Assembly (NCBI GenBank): GCA_902543575.1
Contig: CACBYV010000006.1
Span: forward strand, 1 to 64,000
Length of the DNA stretch: 64,000 nucleotides
Direction: 5' to 3'
Source of the DNA: an uncultured Pelagibacteraceae bacterium
GTDB taxonomy: Bacteria > Pseudomonadota > Alphaproteobacteria > Pelagibacterales > Pelagibacteraceae
The position numbers and the translations under genes are program-made. The first letter of the stretch is position 1; the number at the start of each line of letters is the position of its first letter. This document shows, in pieces, positions 45,517-55,422 of the stretch. Under the pieces are notes generated by a model, which had not been told where the DNA came from, made no database searches, and was given only the letters and a program-made list of their open reading frames with translations.

Positions 45517-47127
45517 ATGAAATTTAATTCCTGGTACCTTTCTTCATTTTTAGTTTCATTTGTTGTTGCAATTCCAATTTTAACTGTGTTTGCAAGTTTC
45601 TTCCAGGAAACAACTAATTACTTTGATATTTTAAAAAATACATTTTTAATTGAATATATTTATAATTCCTTAATATTACTATTAGGAGTTTTAGTTCTTA
45701 CATTATTCTTAGGTGTTGGCAGTGCATATGTAGTTTCATTTTATGATTTTCCAGGTGTTAAATTTTTTAAATGGGCTTTAATATTATCTTTTGCAGTACC
45801 TGCTTACATTTATGCTTATTCATTAACTGCTTTTTTTGAAAACTTTGGAACACTATACTCAATATTGAAATCTTTATTTGGACCTGGTGAATATAATCAA
45901 TCCATCCCAAAATTTGATGGTATGCTTGGTGCTATTTTATCTATTTCTTTTTCACTATTTGGATATGTTTATGTTCTAACTAGAGCATCTTTTCATTATC
46001 AGTCTCAAAATTTAATAGAATTAGGACAAAATCTAGGTTTTTCAAAATATAAGTCTTTCTTTAAAATCATTTTACCATCTGCAAGACCAGCGATTGTTGC
46101 GGGTTTGGCATTAGTTGCTATGGAAACATTATCAGATTTTGGAGCAGTATCATTTTTTGGAATAGCAACTCTTACTACTGGAATTTATGATTCATGGATA
46201 TCTTTTGATGATTTAGCTTTTGCAAATCAGCTCTCATTTTTTTTACTATTATTTATATTAGGGCTTTTTTTTATTGAGAATATCTCAAGAAAAAAAGCTC
46301 AATATCACTCTCCAGTTAAGGGAGGAATTAAAGAAAAGAAGAAAATTAAATTAAACTTTTCAAAAGGATCTTTGGCATTCGGATTTTGTTTTTTAGTTTT
46401 TTTAGTCAGCTTTTTATTCCCTGTTTTACAAATGTTGTATTGGACAATAATTTTTCCAAAAAATTTATTTGATTTAAATACTTTTCAATTATTTATAAAC
46501 ACAATTTACCTGGTATTTTTATCAAGTGTGGTTCTAGTAATTTTTTCATTTATTTCAAATTATGGAAACAGAGTAACTAAAAGTAAATTCTTAAATTATC
46601 TTACAACATTTTCTATTACTGGTTATGCAATCCCTGGTGTAATTTTAGCTGTAGCATTCATCACTTTTATTGCTTGGTTTGATAATACTTTTATAAAAGC
46701 TCTTGAATTTAATTCTATAAAGAGAGTATTTATAGGATCTATTTTTGGTTTAGTGATAGTTTATTTTATAAGATTTTATTCACTAGCTTATAACGGTTTG
46801 AAAACTGGTTATGAAAGAATAAATAGGTCAATTGATGAAAGTTCTTATCTTCTTGGTTACTCGAAAATAAAAACTTTTTTAGGAATTCATGTTCCTTATT
46901 TAAAAAACTCTGTTTTTCTTATAGGGATATTGATTACTATAGAAGTAATAAAAGAATTACCTATAACTTTAATATTGAGACCATTTAACTTTGAAACATT
47001 TGCTACAACAGCATATATATTCGCATCTCAAGATCTTTTAGAAGCAGCAGCAGTTCCATCATTATTCTTGATATTGATTGCAAGTACATTTATTTTGATC
47101 ACATCTAAATTTATTTTGAAAGACTAA
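45517..47127 (+). CDS. fbpB: Iron(III) ABC transporter permease (fused double permease)
   Basis: This 536-aa inner-membrane protein has about 12 hydrophobic segments in two halves, each with a permease loop (LIELGQNLGFSKYKSFFKIILP, then INRSIDESSYLLGYSKIKTF). This is the normal FbpB/SfuB architecture. It carries Fe3+ released by FbpA across the membrane. Its stop overlaps the fbpC start by one base. Confidence 0.95.
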   Translation: MKFNSWYLSSFLVSFVVAIPILTVFASFFQETTNYFDILKNTFLIEYIYNSLILLLGVLVLTLFLGVGSAYVVSFYDFPGVKFFKWALILSFAVPAYIYAYSLTAFFENFGTLYSILKSLFGPGEYNQSIPKFDGMLGAILSISFSLFGYVYVLTRASFHYQSQNLIELGQNLGFSKYKSFFKIILPSARPAIVAGLALVAMETLSDFGAVSFFGIATLTTGIYDSWISFDDLAFANQLSFFLLLFILGLFFIENISRKKAQYHSPVKGGIKEKKKIKLNFSKGSLAFGFCFLVFLVSFLFPVLQMLYWTIIFPKNLFDLNTFQLFINTIYLVFLSSVVLVIFSFISNYGNRVTKSKFLNYLTTFSITGYAIPGVILAVAFITFIAWFDNTFIKALEFNSIKRVFIGSIFGLVIVYFIRFYSLAYNGLKTGYERINRSIDESSYLLGYSKIKTFLGIHVPYLKNSVFLIGILITIEVIKELPITLILRPFNFETFATTAYIFASQDLLEAAAVPSLFLILIASTFILITSKFILKD

Positions 47128-48182
47128 TGGCTGATAATTTTTTTGAAATTGATAATGTTTCCTTTACCGCAGGTGGGAAAAACAAAGTTAATAATGTTAC
47201 TTTAAATATTGAAAATGAAGGTGAAATAGTATGTTTACTTGGACCCTCTGGCATAGGTAAAACCACAATATTAAGAACCATTGCGGGTTTAGAAAAAATT
47301 AATAAAGGTAAAATTAATCTGAAAGGTAGAACAATTTCTTCTGAAAATATTCATATTGAGCCAGAAAACCGTAACATTGCTCTATCATTTCAAGAGAACA
47401 GTTTATTTCCTCATTACAATGTAGAAAAAAATATTAATCTTGGCTCAGATAGAGTGAAAGATGAAAAAAAAATACAAACTAAAGAAGTAATTAATTTTTT
47501 AAACTTAAACAAAATATTAAATAAATTTCCGCATGAGATAAGTGCTGGCGAAGCCCAAAGAGCTTCTTTAGCAAGATCTTTAGTTTCTCAACCTGATTTA
47601 TTGATGCTTGATGAGCCATTATCTAATGTAGATCAAAGTTTTAAGGAGGAAATTCAAGTTGAATTAAAGCAAATTTTAACAAATTCTAAAATAACTACAA
47701 TAATTGTAACACACGATTCTTATGAAGCTTTTTATCTGGGTAGTAAATGTGGAATAATATTAAACGGTGAATTAAAGCAATATGATGATCCATATAATGT
47801 TTATCATTTACCAAATTCAGTGGAAGTAGTTAATTTTTTAAATAGAGGTACATTAATACCAGCAGAAGTTACCAGTCCGAAAAGTCTTGAAAATGAAGAT
47901 TTAGGTACAATAACTGGAAATTTCGCTAGACCGTTTCCAATAGGATCTAAAGTAAAACTTTTAATACAGCCAGAAGACTTACAACACGATGATGCTAGCA
48001 ATCTCAAACTTGAAGTAGTAGATAGAAAATTCAGAGGATCAAATTTTATTTATACATTAAAAACATTAAGTAATAAATTAATACCAGTTTTTGTGCATTC
48101 TCATCATATTCATCAACATGAAGTCGATGAAAAATTTGGTATAAAAAGACCCATCCATATCGATCATATTGTTTGCTTTTAA
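47127..48182 (+). CDS. fbpC: Iron(III) ABC transporter ATP-binding protein
   Basis: This 351-aa ATPase has Walker A GPSGIGKTT (39-47), a Q-loop Gln89, a signature ISAGEAQR (138-145, in place of the usual SGGQ) and Walker B LLMLDEP with Asp162-Glu163. The C-terminal ~120 residues form a TOBE-type regulatory domain. It powers the iron importer. The Gly-to-Ala change in the signature is seen in some iron ATPases and need not inactivate it. Confidence 0.95.
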   Translation: MADNFFEIDNVSFTAGGKNKVNNVTLNIENEGEIVCLLGPSGIGKTTILRTIAGLEKINKGKINLKGRTISSENIHIEPENRNIALSFQENSLFPHYNVEKNINLGSDRVKDEKKIQTKEVINFLNLNKILNKFPHEISAGEAQRASLARSLVSQPDLLMLDEPLSNVDQSFKEEIQVELKQILTNSKITTIIVTHDSYEAFYLGSKCGIILNGELKQYDDPYNVYHLPNSVEVVNFLNRGTLIPAEVTSPKSLENEDLGTITGNFARPFPIGSKVKLLIQPEDLQHDDASNLKLEVVDRKFRGSNFIYTLKTLSNKLIPVFVHSHHIHQHEVDEKFGIKRPIHIDHIVCF

Positions 48183-48196
48183 ATTTAATCGTATAA

Positions 48197-50647
48197 ATGA
48201 CATCAAGTATGAAAGTGTTACCAAAAAGTACTAAAGTAGTTGTTATAGGCGGAGGCGTTGCCGGAACATCATGTGCTTATCATCTTGCAAAATTTGGATG
48301 GAAAGATGTGGTTTTGCTTGAAAGAGATTTACTCACCTCAGGAACTACTTGGCACGCTGCAGGTCTTCTAGGTCAATTAGGTGCATCATCAACAATTACA
48401 AAAATAAGAAAATATTCTTTAGATCTTTATAAAGATTTAGAAAAGACTACAGGTTTATCAACTGGAATGAAGCAAAATGGTGCAATCACAGTTGCATCCA
48501 CTAAAGAAAGAATGCAAGAACTACTAAGACAAGCAACAACTGCTCAATTATCAAATGTTGAAGTAGAAGTTCTTAATAAAAAACGTTTAAAGGAATTGTA
48601 TCCCGTATTACATAGTGAAGATATTGTAGGTGGTGTTTACATGCCGAAAGATGGTCAAGCAGATCCAGTTGGAGTAACCAATGTGCTTGCAAAAGCTGCA
48701 AGAATGGAGGGTGCAAAGATCTTTGAAAAAACACCTGTTAAAAAAATTTTAATTAAAAATTCTAGAATTAGTGGGGTAGAAACTAATAAAGGTGTCATCG
48801 ATTGTGAATATGTTGTTATGGCATCAGGAATGTGGTCAAGACAATTAGGTGAAGAAATAAATGTAAGTGTACCATTATATCCAAACGAGCATTTCTATAT
48901 CATCACAGAACCAATAAAAGATTTACCTCAAAATCTTCCAGTGCTGAGAGATTATAATGCTTGTTTATATTTAAAAGAAGATGCAGGAAAAATGCTTGTT
49001 GGTATTTTTGAACCAAAGGCAAAACCAGCTTTTAAAGATACAGGAAGAGTGCCAGACAATTTTTCGTTTGGTGAACTGCCAGATGATTTTGATCACTTTG
49101 AACCTTACTTAGAAAAATCATTTCATAGATTGCCAATGTTAGAAAGTGCAGGAATAAGAAAATTCTTCTCTGGTCCGGAGTCTTTTACTCCAGATACCCA
49201 ATATTTATTAGGCGAAACCCCTGAAGTTAAAAATTTATATACATGTTGTGGCTTTAATAGCATTGGAATTGCTAGTTCAGGAGGAGCGGGGAGAGTTACA
49301 GCTGAATGGATGATGAATGGACATATTAATGAAGATTTATTTTCAGTAGATATTAAAAGATTTCAAAAATTCCACTCATCAAAAAACTTTATTATGGAAA
49401 GGGTAACAGAAACACTTGGTGATCTTTATGGTATGCATTGGCCATTTAAACAGCACAATACATCAAGAAATCAAAAGCTTTTACCTTATCACGAGGAATT
49501 AAAAAATGCTGGAGCTTGTTTTGGAGTTGCAGGAGGTTTTGAAAGACCAATGTGGTATTCATTAAATGGTAAAGAGCCTAAGTATGAATATAGTTTTAAT
49601 TATCAAAATTGGTACCCATCAGCAAAGCATGAAACTTTAAATGCAAGAAAAAATGTTGGACTTTTTGATTTTTCAACTTTTTCAAAGTTTGATTTAAAAG
49701 GGGAAAAAACTCATGAAGAACTTCAAAAATTATGTACCGCTAACATTAAAAACGAAATTGGCAAAACAACATATACTCATATGCTGAATGAAGATGGTGG
49801 AATAGAAACAGATTTAACTGTTGTATGTATGGATAAAAACTTTTTTAGAGTTGTAAGCTCTGCAGCTACTAGAGAACACGATAAATACCATATCTTAAAA
49901 TATTTAGATGAAGACGTATCTTTTAAAGATGTAACAGAGGATATTTGTTGTTTAGGATTGTTTGGTCCAAAGAGTAGGGAGATGATCTCGAAAATAAGCA
50001 ATGATGATTTTAGTAACGATAAATTTAAGTTTGGAACTGGAAAGTTCATAATGATAAATGGTGTTAAAGTTTGGGCTCAACGACTTTCTTACGTTGGTGA
50101 ATTAGGATTTGAGCTTTATGTTGACTCAAGTTTAGCTAAGGATTTATATGAAATTCTAATTGAAGAGGGGAAAAAATTTGAACTATCTCATTGTGGAATG
50201 CATGCAATGGATATTATGAGAATGGAAAGTGGATTTGTTCACTGGGGTCACGATATTTCGCCAGAAGAAAATCAGTATCAAGCAGGTTTAAAATTTGCAA
50301 TTAGTTATAAAAAAAATGTAAACTTTATTGGAAAAGATGCCCTATTAAAAATTAAAGACCAAAAATTAGATAAGAGAATGATGATGTTTACTCTTAAAGA
50401 CAGCAAACCTGGTGAGCCACTTTTACTACACGAAGAACCTATTTATATGGATGACAAAATAATTGGTAGAACAACTTCAGGAAATTATTCTTTTTGTTAT
50501 GATAAAAATCTATCATTTGGATATGTCAATTCTGGAAATACGATTGAAACATTAAAAGATAAAAATATATACATTGAAATTGAAAAACAAAAATATCCAG
50601 TTGAAGTATTAGAAAAACCTCTAAACAATAAAGATTTTAAGAACTAA
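48197..50647 (+). CDS. Dimethylglycine/sarcosine dehydrogenase-type flavoprotein (copy 2)
   Basis: This 816-aa protein has the same domain order as the one at 34270: FAD motif VVVIGGGVAG (14-23), TTWHAAGL with His53 for covalent FAD, a linker, and a C-terminal GcvT folate domain. The sequence differs throughout, so it probably has a different N-methylated substrate. It has no ETF genes of its own and would rely on the etfBA/ETF-QO set. It is 14 bp after the iron ATPase, and its stop interlocks with the EamA gene. Confidence 0.88.
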   Translation: MTSSMKVLPKSTKVVVIGGGVAGTSCAYHLAKFGWKDVVLLERDLLTSGTTWHAAGLLGQLGASSTITKIRKYSLDLYKDLEKTTGLSTGMKQNGAITVASTKERMQELLRQATTAQLSNVEVEVLNKKRLKELYPVLHSEDIVGGVYMPKDGQADPVGVTNVLAKAARMEGAKIFEKTPVKKILIKNSRISGVETNKGVIDCEYVVMASGMWSRQLGEEINVSVPLYPNEHFYIITEPIKDLPQNLPVLRDYNACLYLKEDAGKMLVGIFEPKAKPAFKDTGRVPDNFSFGELPDDFDHFEPYLEKSFHRLPMLESAGIRKFFSGPESFTPDTQYLLGETPEVKNLYTCCGFNSIGIASSGGAGRVTAEWMMNGHINEDLFSVDIKRFQKFHSSKNFIMERVTETLGDLYGMHWPFKQHNTSRNQKLLPYHEELKNAGACFGVAGGFERPMWYSLNGKEPKYEYSFNYQNWYPSAKHETLNARKNVGLFDFSTFSKFDLKGEKTHEELQKLCTANIKNEIGKTTYTHMLNEDGGIETDLTVVCMDKNFFRVVSSAATREHDKYHILKYLDEDVSFKDVTEDICCLGLFGPKSREMISKISNDDFSNDKFKFGTGKFIMINGVKVWAQRLSYVGELGFELYVDSSLAKDLYEILIEEGKKFELSHCGMHAMDIMRMESGFVHWGHDISPEENQYQAGLKFAISYKKNVNFIGKDALLKIKDQKLDKRMMMFTLKDSKPGEPLLLHEEPIYMDDKIIGRTTSGNYSFCYDKNLSFGYVNSGNTIETLKDKNIYIEIEKQKYPVEVLEKPLNNKDFKN

Positions 50648-51519
50648 TTTTCTTTTTTTTTACTTTCGGCCTGAACAAATAAAACTCCAAAAACAATTAT
50701 TCCAATAACTCCAAAGGTTTTGTTAAAATCAAAAGGTACTCCAAATATATAAAAATTTATTAATGTTGACCAAATTAATTGTGAATATTGAAAATTAGTT
50801 ACAAAAGATAAATTTGATAGCTGAATTGCAAATATAATTAAAAGGTGGCTAGTAAAACCTAATACACCAAGAAATATCAACCAAACCCATAACCTTTTAT
50901 TCTCAATAGGAGTCCAGTCTAACATTACATAAATAGAGAAAACAATAGCCCCTACAACAGCAGCATAAAATAACGCCACTAAAGGATCATTATTACCAGA
51001 AATAAATTTTGTAAAAAATTGATATAAAGCCCAACATACTGGTGGTACTAAAGGAAAAATTAAGTCTAAACTTAAGACTTTCATACTAGGACTCATTGAA
51101 TAAATTATGCATCCGAAGCTTAACAACATTAAAATTATACCTTTCGGTGAAAGAATATCTTTTAAAAATAATGCTGTTAAAATTGATACTATTAATGGAG
51201 CTGAGAAAAACACTACATATATATCTACTAGGTCAAATTTTTGTAAAGAATGAATGAAAAAAAAAGTAGCAAAAACCATTAATATAGATCTAATAATATT
51301 AATTTTAAAATTGGTTTTTAAGTTTAACTTAGGTTTTAATATCGCGAATAAAATTAAAATAATCACAAAGTGAAAAAAAAATCTGCCCCAAATTACTTGA
51401 TTTAATGGCATTAATGTTCCTAGATATTTCGCAGTAGAATCTTGGCAAACTAAAATAAAAAATCCAGATATAGATAAAATTATAACTTTGGTAATAGATT
51501 TATTTTTAAGAAAATTCAT
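50644..51519 (-). CDS. EamA/DMT-superfamily transporter
   Basis: This 291-aa membrane protein has about ten hydrophobic helices in two EamA repeats, with QVIWGRFFFHFVIIL and PLIVSILTALFLKDILS typical of the family. It probably exports or imports a small metabolite; substrate unknown. It is last in a guaC-dehydrogenase-EamA minus-strand operon, and its stop overlaps the DMGDH copy 2 stop (CTAA). Confidence 0.9.
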   Translation of the reverse strand: MNFLKNKSITKVIILSISGFFILVCQDSTAKYLGTLMPLNQVIWGRFFFHFVIILILFAILKPKLNLKTNFKINIIRSILMVFATFFFIHSLQKFDLVDIYVVFFSAPLIVSILTALFLKDILSPKGIILMLLSFGCIIYSMSPSMKVLSLDLIFPLVPPVCWALYQFFTKFISGNNDPLVALFYAAVVGAIVFSIYVMLDWTPIENKRLWVWLIFLGVLGFTSHLLIIFAIQLSNLSFVTNFQYSQLIWSTLINFYIFGVPFDFNKTFGVIGIIVFGVLFVQAESKKKEN

Positions 51520-51534
51520 AATTTTGATTAAATT

Positions 51535-52608
51535 TTAGACTGAACTAAGATTATCTAAAATTTTTTTTGAACATTGTTCTGTATTACTAGAGCCTTGAAG
51601 ATCTTTTGTTCGACTGTCTCTATCTTTAAGAGTTAATTGAATTGATTTTACTATTCTATCAGAAGCTTCTTTTTCACCTAAGTAATCTAACATCATTGCA
51701 GCTGACCAAATTTGACCCACTGGATTAGCTACCCCTTGTCCCGCAATATCTGGTGCCGATCCATGAACGGGTTCAAATAATGATGGATATTTATTAGTTG
51801 GATTTATATTTCCAGACGGTGCAATTCCAATAGTTCCAGTACAAGCTGGTCCCAGATCAGATAGAATATCCCCAAAAAGGTTCGATGCGACTATCACATC
51901 AAAGCGTTCAGGACTTAACACAAATCTAGCAGCTAATATATCGATATGGTATTGATCAGTTTCAACATCAGGATAATTTTTTTTATTTTCATAAAATCTT
52001 TCATCCCAATAAGGCATTGTAATAGATATTCCATTTGATTTTGTAGCACTTGTTAGTTTTTTTCTTTTTCTTTTTTTAGCTAATTCAAATGCAAATTGTT
52101 GAACTCTATCTATTCCGTATTTTGACATTATTGTTTCTTGAATAACCACTTCTCTATCACTTCCCTGAAACATTCTTCCACCGACTGATGAGTATTCTCC
52201 TTCAGTATTTTCTCTAACAATTATCATGTCAATATCACCTGGCTTTTTATTAGCTAATGGTGCATTTACACCTTCAAAAAGTTTTACAGGTCTTAGGTTA
52301 ATAAATTGATCAAACTCTCTTCTGAATTTTAATAATGAACCCCAAAGAGTTATGTGATCTGGATATTTGTCTGGCATACCAACCGCACCAAAGAAAATTG
52401 CATCGTGTTTAGTTAATTTTTCTTTCCAGTCATCTGGCATCATTTTTCCATGTTTTTCATAATAATCACATGATGCAAAATCATAATCTTCTATCTTTAA
52501 TTTGAATTGATGTTGTTGAGAAATTTCTTTTAATATTTTTTGCGCTTCAGGTACAACTTCTTTTCCAATGCCGTCACCAGCAATAGAAGCTATTGAATAT
52601 TCTTTCAT
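51535..52608 (-). CDS. Tartrate/D-malate dehydrogenase-type beta-decarboxylating dehydrogenase
   Basis: This 357-aa protein belongs to the isopropylmalate/isocitrate dehydrogenase family. SIAGDGIGKEV at the start, YYEKHGKMMPDDW, GAVGMPDKYPDHITLWGSLLKFRR and SNLFGDILSDL are typical of the TtuC/DmlA subgroup acting on tartrate and D-malate. It uses NAD and a divalent metal. It starts on the base after the guaC stop. D-malate is a reasonable substrate, but that is inference. Confidence 0.87.
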   Translation of the reverse strand: MKEYSIASIAGDGIGKEVVPEAQKILKEISQQHQFKLKIEDYDFASCDYYEKHGKMMPDDWKEKLTKHDAIFFGAVGMPDKYPDHITLWGSLLKFRREFDQFINLRPVKLFEGVNAPLANKKPGDIDMIIVRENTEGEYSSVGGRMFQGSDREVVIQETIMSKYGIDRVQQFAFELAKKRKRKKLTSATKSNGISITMPYWDERFYENKKNYPDVETDQYHIDILAARFVLSPERFDVIVASNLFGDILSDLGPACTGTIGIAPSGNINPTNKYPSLFEPVHGSAPDIAGQGVANPVGQIWSAAMMLDYLGEKEASDRIVKSIQLTLKDRDSRTKDLQGSSNTEQCSKKILDNLSSV

Positions 52609-53643
52609 TTATTTAGTGAATGTATCGTTAAATTGCTTAGTAACTCTGACAAAAGTTGTGCACTTACTTAATTGTTTTAAAGAGGGTGCACCAACATATG
52701 TACAACTACTTCTTACACCACCTAAAATATTTAAAATGGTATCATTAATTTTACCACGGTACTTCACTCTGACTGTTCTTCCTTCGCTACTTCTGTAGTC
52801 TGATAGTCCGCCGTAATGTTTATTGTTAGCTGTTTCAGAACTCGATCCATAAAATTCGACATATTTAGAACCATTAGATTTTACTAATTTTCCTTTACCT
52901 TCATCATGACCTGCAAACATTCCTCCAAGCATAACAAAATCAGCTCCTCCACCAAATGCTTTAGCAACATCACCAGGACATGTACATCCGCCATCTGCAA
53001 TTATATGTGCACCTAATCCGTGAGCTGCATCAGCGCACTCTATCACTGCACTTAACTGTGGATATCCAACTCCAGTTTGTATTCGTGTCGTACAAACACT
53101 ACCTGGTCCAATTCCAACTTTAACAATATCTGCACCTGATAAAATTAATTCTTGAGTCATATCAGCAGTAACAACATTACCTGCTATGATTGTTTTTGTT
53201 GGATATTTATCCCTAACAGATTTTAAAAATTTACTAAAATGCTCTGAATAACCGTTTGCAACATCAATGCATATAAATTTAATGAAACTAAATTCTTTTA
53301 AAACTTTATCTAAATTTTGAAAATCTTCTTTTTTTGTTCCAATACTTAAAGCTACATTTGGATATATTGATTTAATTTTTTTAAATTGTTTAATTTTTTT
53401 TACATCATGTTGTTTTGTTAAACATGTAATCATTCCGTAATCAGATAATTTTTCGGCTACACCAAGTACGCCTACACCATCCATGTTAGCTGCCATTATA
53501 GGAATTCCAGACCATTCGTTTTTACTGTATTTAAAACGATAGGTTCTCTTTAAATTAACATCTTTTCTACTTTTAAGAGTGCTTCTTTTAGGTCTAAAAA
53601 GTACGTCCGAATAATCTAGTTTTAGCTCTTCTTCAATTCTCAC
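52609..53643 (-). CDS. guaC: GMP reductase
   Basis: This 344-aa enzyme converts GMP to IMP and ammonia with NADPH. An upstream ATG exists at 53661, but starting at GTG 53643 gives [10 protein letters not shown], matching the E. coli GuaC N-terminus almost exactly, so GTG is preferred. [35 protein letters not shown] and the catalytic Cys184 in GSVCTTR are clear. There are no CBS domains, which separates it from IMP dehydrogenase. It is first in a three-gene operon. Confidence 0.95.
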   Translation of the reverse strand: MRIEEELKLDYSDVLFRPKRSTLKSRKDVNLKRTYRFKYSKNEWSGIPIMAANMDGVGVLGVAEKLSDYGMITCLTKQHDVKKIKQFKKIKSIYPNVALSIGTKKEDFQNLDKVLKEFSFIKFICIDVANGYSEHFSKFLKSVRDKYPTKTIIAGNVVTADMTQELILSGADIVKVGIGPGSVCTTRIQTGVGYPQLSAVIECADAAHGLGAHIIADGGCTCPGDVAKAFGGGADFVMLGGMFAGHDEGKGKLVKSNGSKYVEFYGSSSETANNKHYGGLSDYRSSEGRTVRVKYRGKINDTILNILGGVRSSCTYVGAPSLKQLSKCTTFVRVTKQFNDTFTK

Positions 53644-53765
53644 AAAAATGAAGGTATACATCCAATGAATGATAATTCAATTTAATAATTAAGCTTATTA
53701 ACGTTGTATTTGAACAATTTTAAAATTATTGATTGAATTATAAAAATATAAATTAAAATAAATAA

Positions 53766-54641
53766 ATGTTTGAAGGTTTTAAGAGTAGATACGTACAAGT
53801 TAAAAAAGGGAAAGTCTTTTGCAAAGTTAAAGGAGAGGGACCACCTTTATTATTACTCCATGGTTACCCTCAAACTCATTTAATGTGGCATAAAACAGCT
53901 CCAGAGTTATCTAAAAGTTTTACAGTGGTTGCAGCAGACCTAAGAGGTTATGGAGACAGTTTAGCTCCACCATCTGATAGTAAACATTATAATTATTCTA
54001 AAAGAGAAATGGCGAGTGACATGAAACAAACGATGGTAAAACTTGGATATCCTAAATTTTTTGTTGCAGGTCATGATAGAGGTGGAAGAGTTGCTCATAG
54101 ATTGGCAAGAGATCACAGAAAAAACGTGCTTGCTCTTAGCGTTTTAGATATTTGTCCAACTTTAGATATGTACGAACTAACAACTAGAGATTTTGCAAAA
54201 GCTTACTTCCATTGGTTTTTTTTAATTCAGCCAAAATGGTTACCTGAAAGAATGATAATGAGTGATCCAAGAAAATGGATGAAGTATTGCTTAGATAAAT
54301 GGTCTGGCAATCATAAATTTGGAAGAGTTGAAGAGGGTTACTTAAAGTGCTTTAAGCAACCAAAGAGAATTCATGGATCATGTGAGGATTATAGAGCATC
54401 TGCTACTATTGATCTTGATCACGACAGATTTGATCGAAAGAAAAAATTAAATATTCCTGTTCAAGTATTATGGGGAAAAAATGGTGTTATAGGTAAACAA
54501 TTTAAACCTATTAAAATTTGGCAAAAATATTCAAATAAAAAAGTTTTAGGAGTTGCTGTTAAATCTGGACATTTTATACCAGAGCAAAATCCCAAAGAAA
54601 CAATTAAACAATTAAAAAGTTTCTTTTTAAAAAATGCTTAA
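53766..54641 (+). CDS. Fluoroacetate/haloacetate dehalogenase-type alpha/beta hydrolase
   Basis: This 291-aa protein has the full active-site set of fluoroacetate dehalogenase: nucleophile Asp104 with Arg105 and Arg108 (GHDRGGR), Asp128, His149-Trp150 (halide pocket), Tyr209 and His269 (SGHFIPE). Positions fall within three residues of the enzyme from Burkholderia FA1. It would hydrolyse a haloacetate to glycolate and halide. The family equivalence is strong; the natural marine substrate (chloro-, bromo- or iodoacetate) is inference. It overlaps the TauD-type gene by 8 bp. Confidence 0.85.
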   Translation: MFEGFKSRYVQVKKGKVFCKVKGEGPPLLLLHGYPQTHLMWHKTAPELSKSFTVVAADLRGYGDSLAPPSDSKHYNYSKREMASDMKQTMVKLGYPKFFVAGHDRGGRVAHRLARDHRKNVLALSVLDICPTLDMYELTTRDFAKAYFHWFFLIQPKWLPERMIMSDPRKWMKYCLDKWSGNHKFGRVEEGYLKCFKQPKRIHGSCEDYRASATIDLDHDRFDRKKKLNIPVQVLWGKNGVIGKQFKPIKIWQKYSNKKVLGVAVKSGHFIPEQNPKETIKQLKSFFLKNA

Positions 54642-55422
54642 AATTATTCCTAATAAAAAAAATATTGGCGCAGAATTAGTCTGTGATTTAAATAAAATTA
54701 ATAACTCTACCCTAAAAAAAATTAAATCTGCCCTATCAAAGTATGGGATGATTTATTTTAGAAAACAAAAATTAAATTCTGATCATTACGTAAAATTTGC
54801 AAAAAAATTTGGAAAACTTGCAAATTATCCAAGACTTAAAGGATTGAATAAAAAATATCCTCAAATAACTGTTGTTCAAAGAAAATCTAGTGATAAAGGA
54901 CCTAGTTTTGGTGAGCAATTTCATACTGATTCCATTTATACAAAAAAGCCGCCTAGATTTACAATGTTGTTATCTAAATTAGTTCCAAAAAAAGGTCAGG
55001 CAAACACAGATTTTTGCTCTCAATATTTAGCTTATGAAAAATTACCAGCTAGTTTTAAAAGAAAGTTTAAAAACGAAAAATGTATATTTTCATCAGAAGG
55101 TCCTATTTCAGTAACAAGATTAGAAAGAGAGAAAGAAAAGGGTAAAAAAGCTAAAGAACTTATTTCAAAGCATAAATTAATAAGAAAAATAAATAGTAAA
55201 TACACTTTATATTGTAGTCCAGGTCACTTTATTGGTTTTAATAACAATAAAATTGATAAAAAATTAAAAACTTATTTATTTAAACACCAAGTAAAAAAAA
55301 GTTTTCAATATTCATTGGAGTGGGAAAAGAACCAATTAGCTATTTGGGATAATAGATCTATGCTTCATCAAGCAACGGCTTTTAAGGGAGACAGAATTAT
55401 GCATAGAATTACTGTCCAATAA
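54634..55422 (+). CDS. TauD/TfdA-family 2-oxoglutarate dioxygenase
   Basis: This 262-aa enzyme has the iron ligands His97-Asp99 (FHTDSIY) and His245 (SMLHQATAF), with Arg258 as the likely 2-oxoglutarate anchor. It resembles taurine/2,4-D dioxygenases. The substrate is unknown. It is translationally coupled to the dehalogenase gene and its stop shares a base with the AEC carrier start, so the three probably form one pathway. Confidence 0.87.
   Translation: MLKIIPNKKNIGAELVCDLNKINNSTLKKIKSALSKYGMIYFRKQKLNSDHYVKFAKKFGKLANYPRLKGLNKKYPQITVVQRKSSDKGPSFGEQFHTDSIYTKKPPRFTMLLSKLVPKKGQANTDFCSQYLAYEKLPASFKRKFKNEKCIFSSEGPISVTRLEREKEKGKKAKELISKHKLIRKINSKYTLYCSPGHFIGFNNNKIDKKLKTYLFKHQVKKSFQYSLEWEKNQLAIWDNRSMLHQATAFKGDRIMHRITVQ

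Noticed and set aside
53644-53661. ATG start of GMP reductase at 53661.
   Set aside because: The GTG at 53643 gives an N-terminus matching E. coli GuaC; the extra six residues look like noise.
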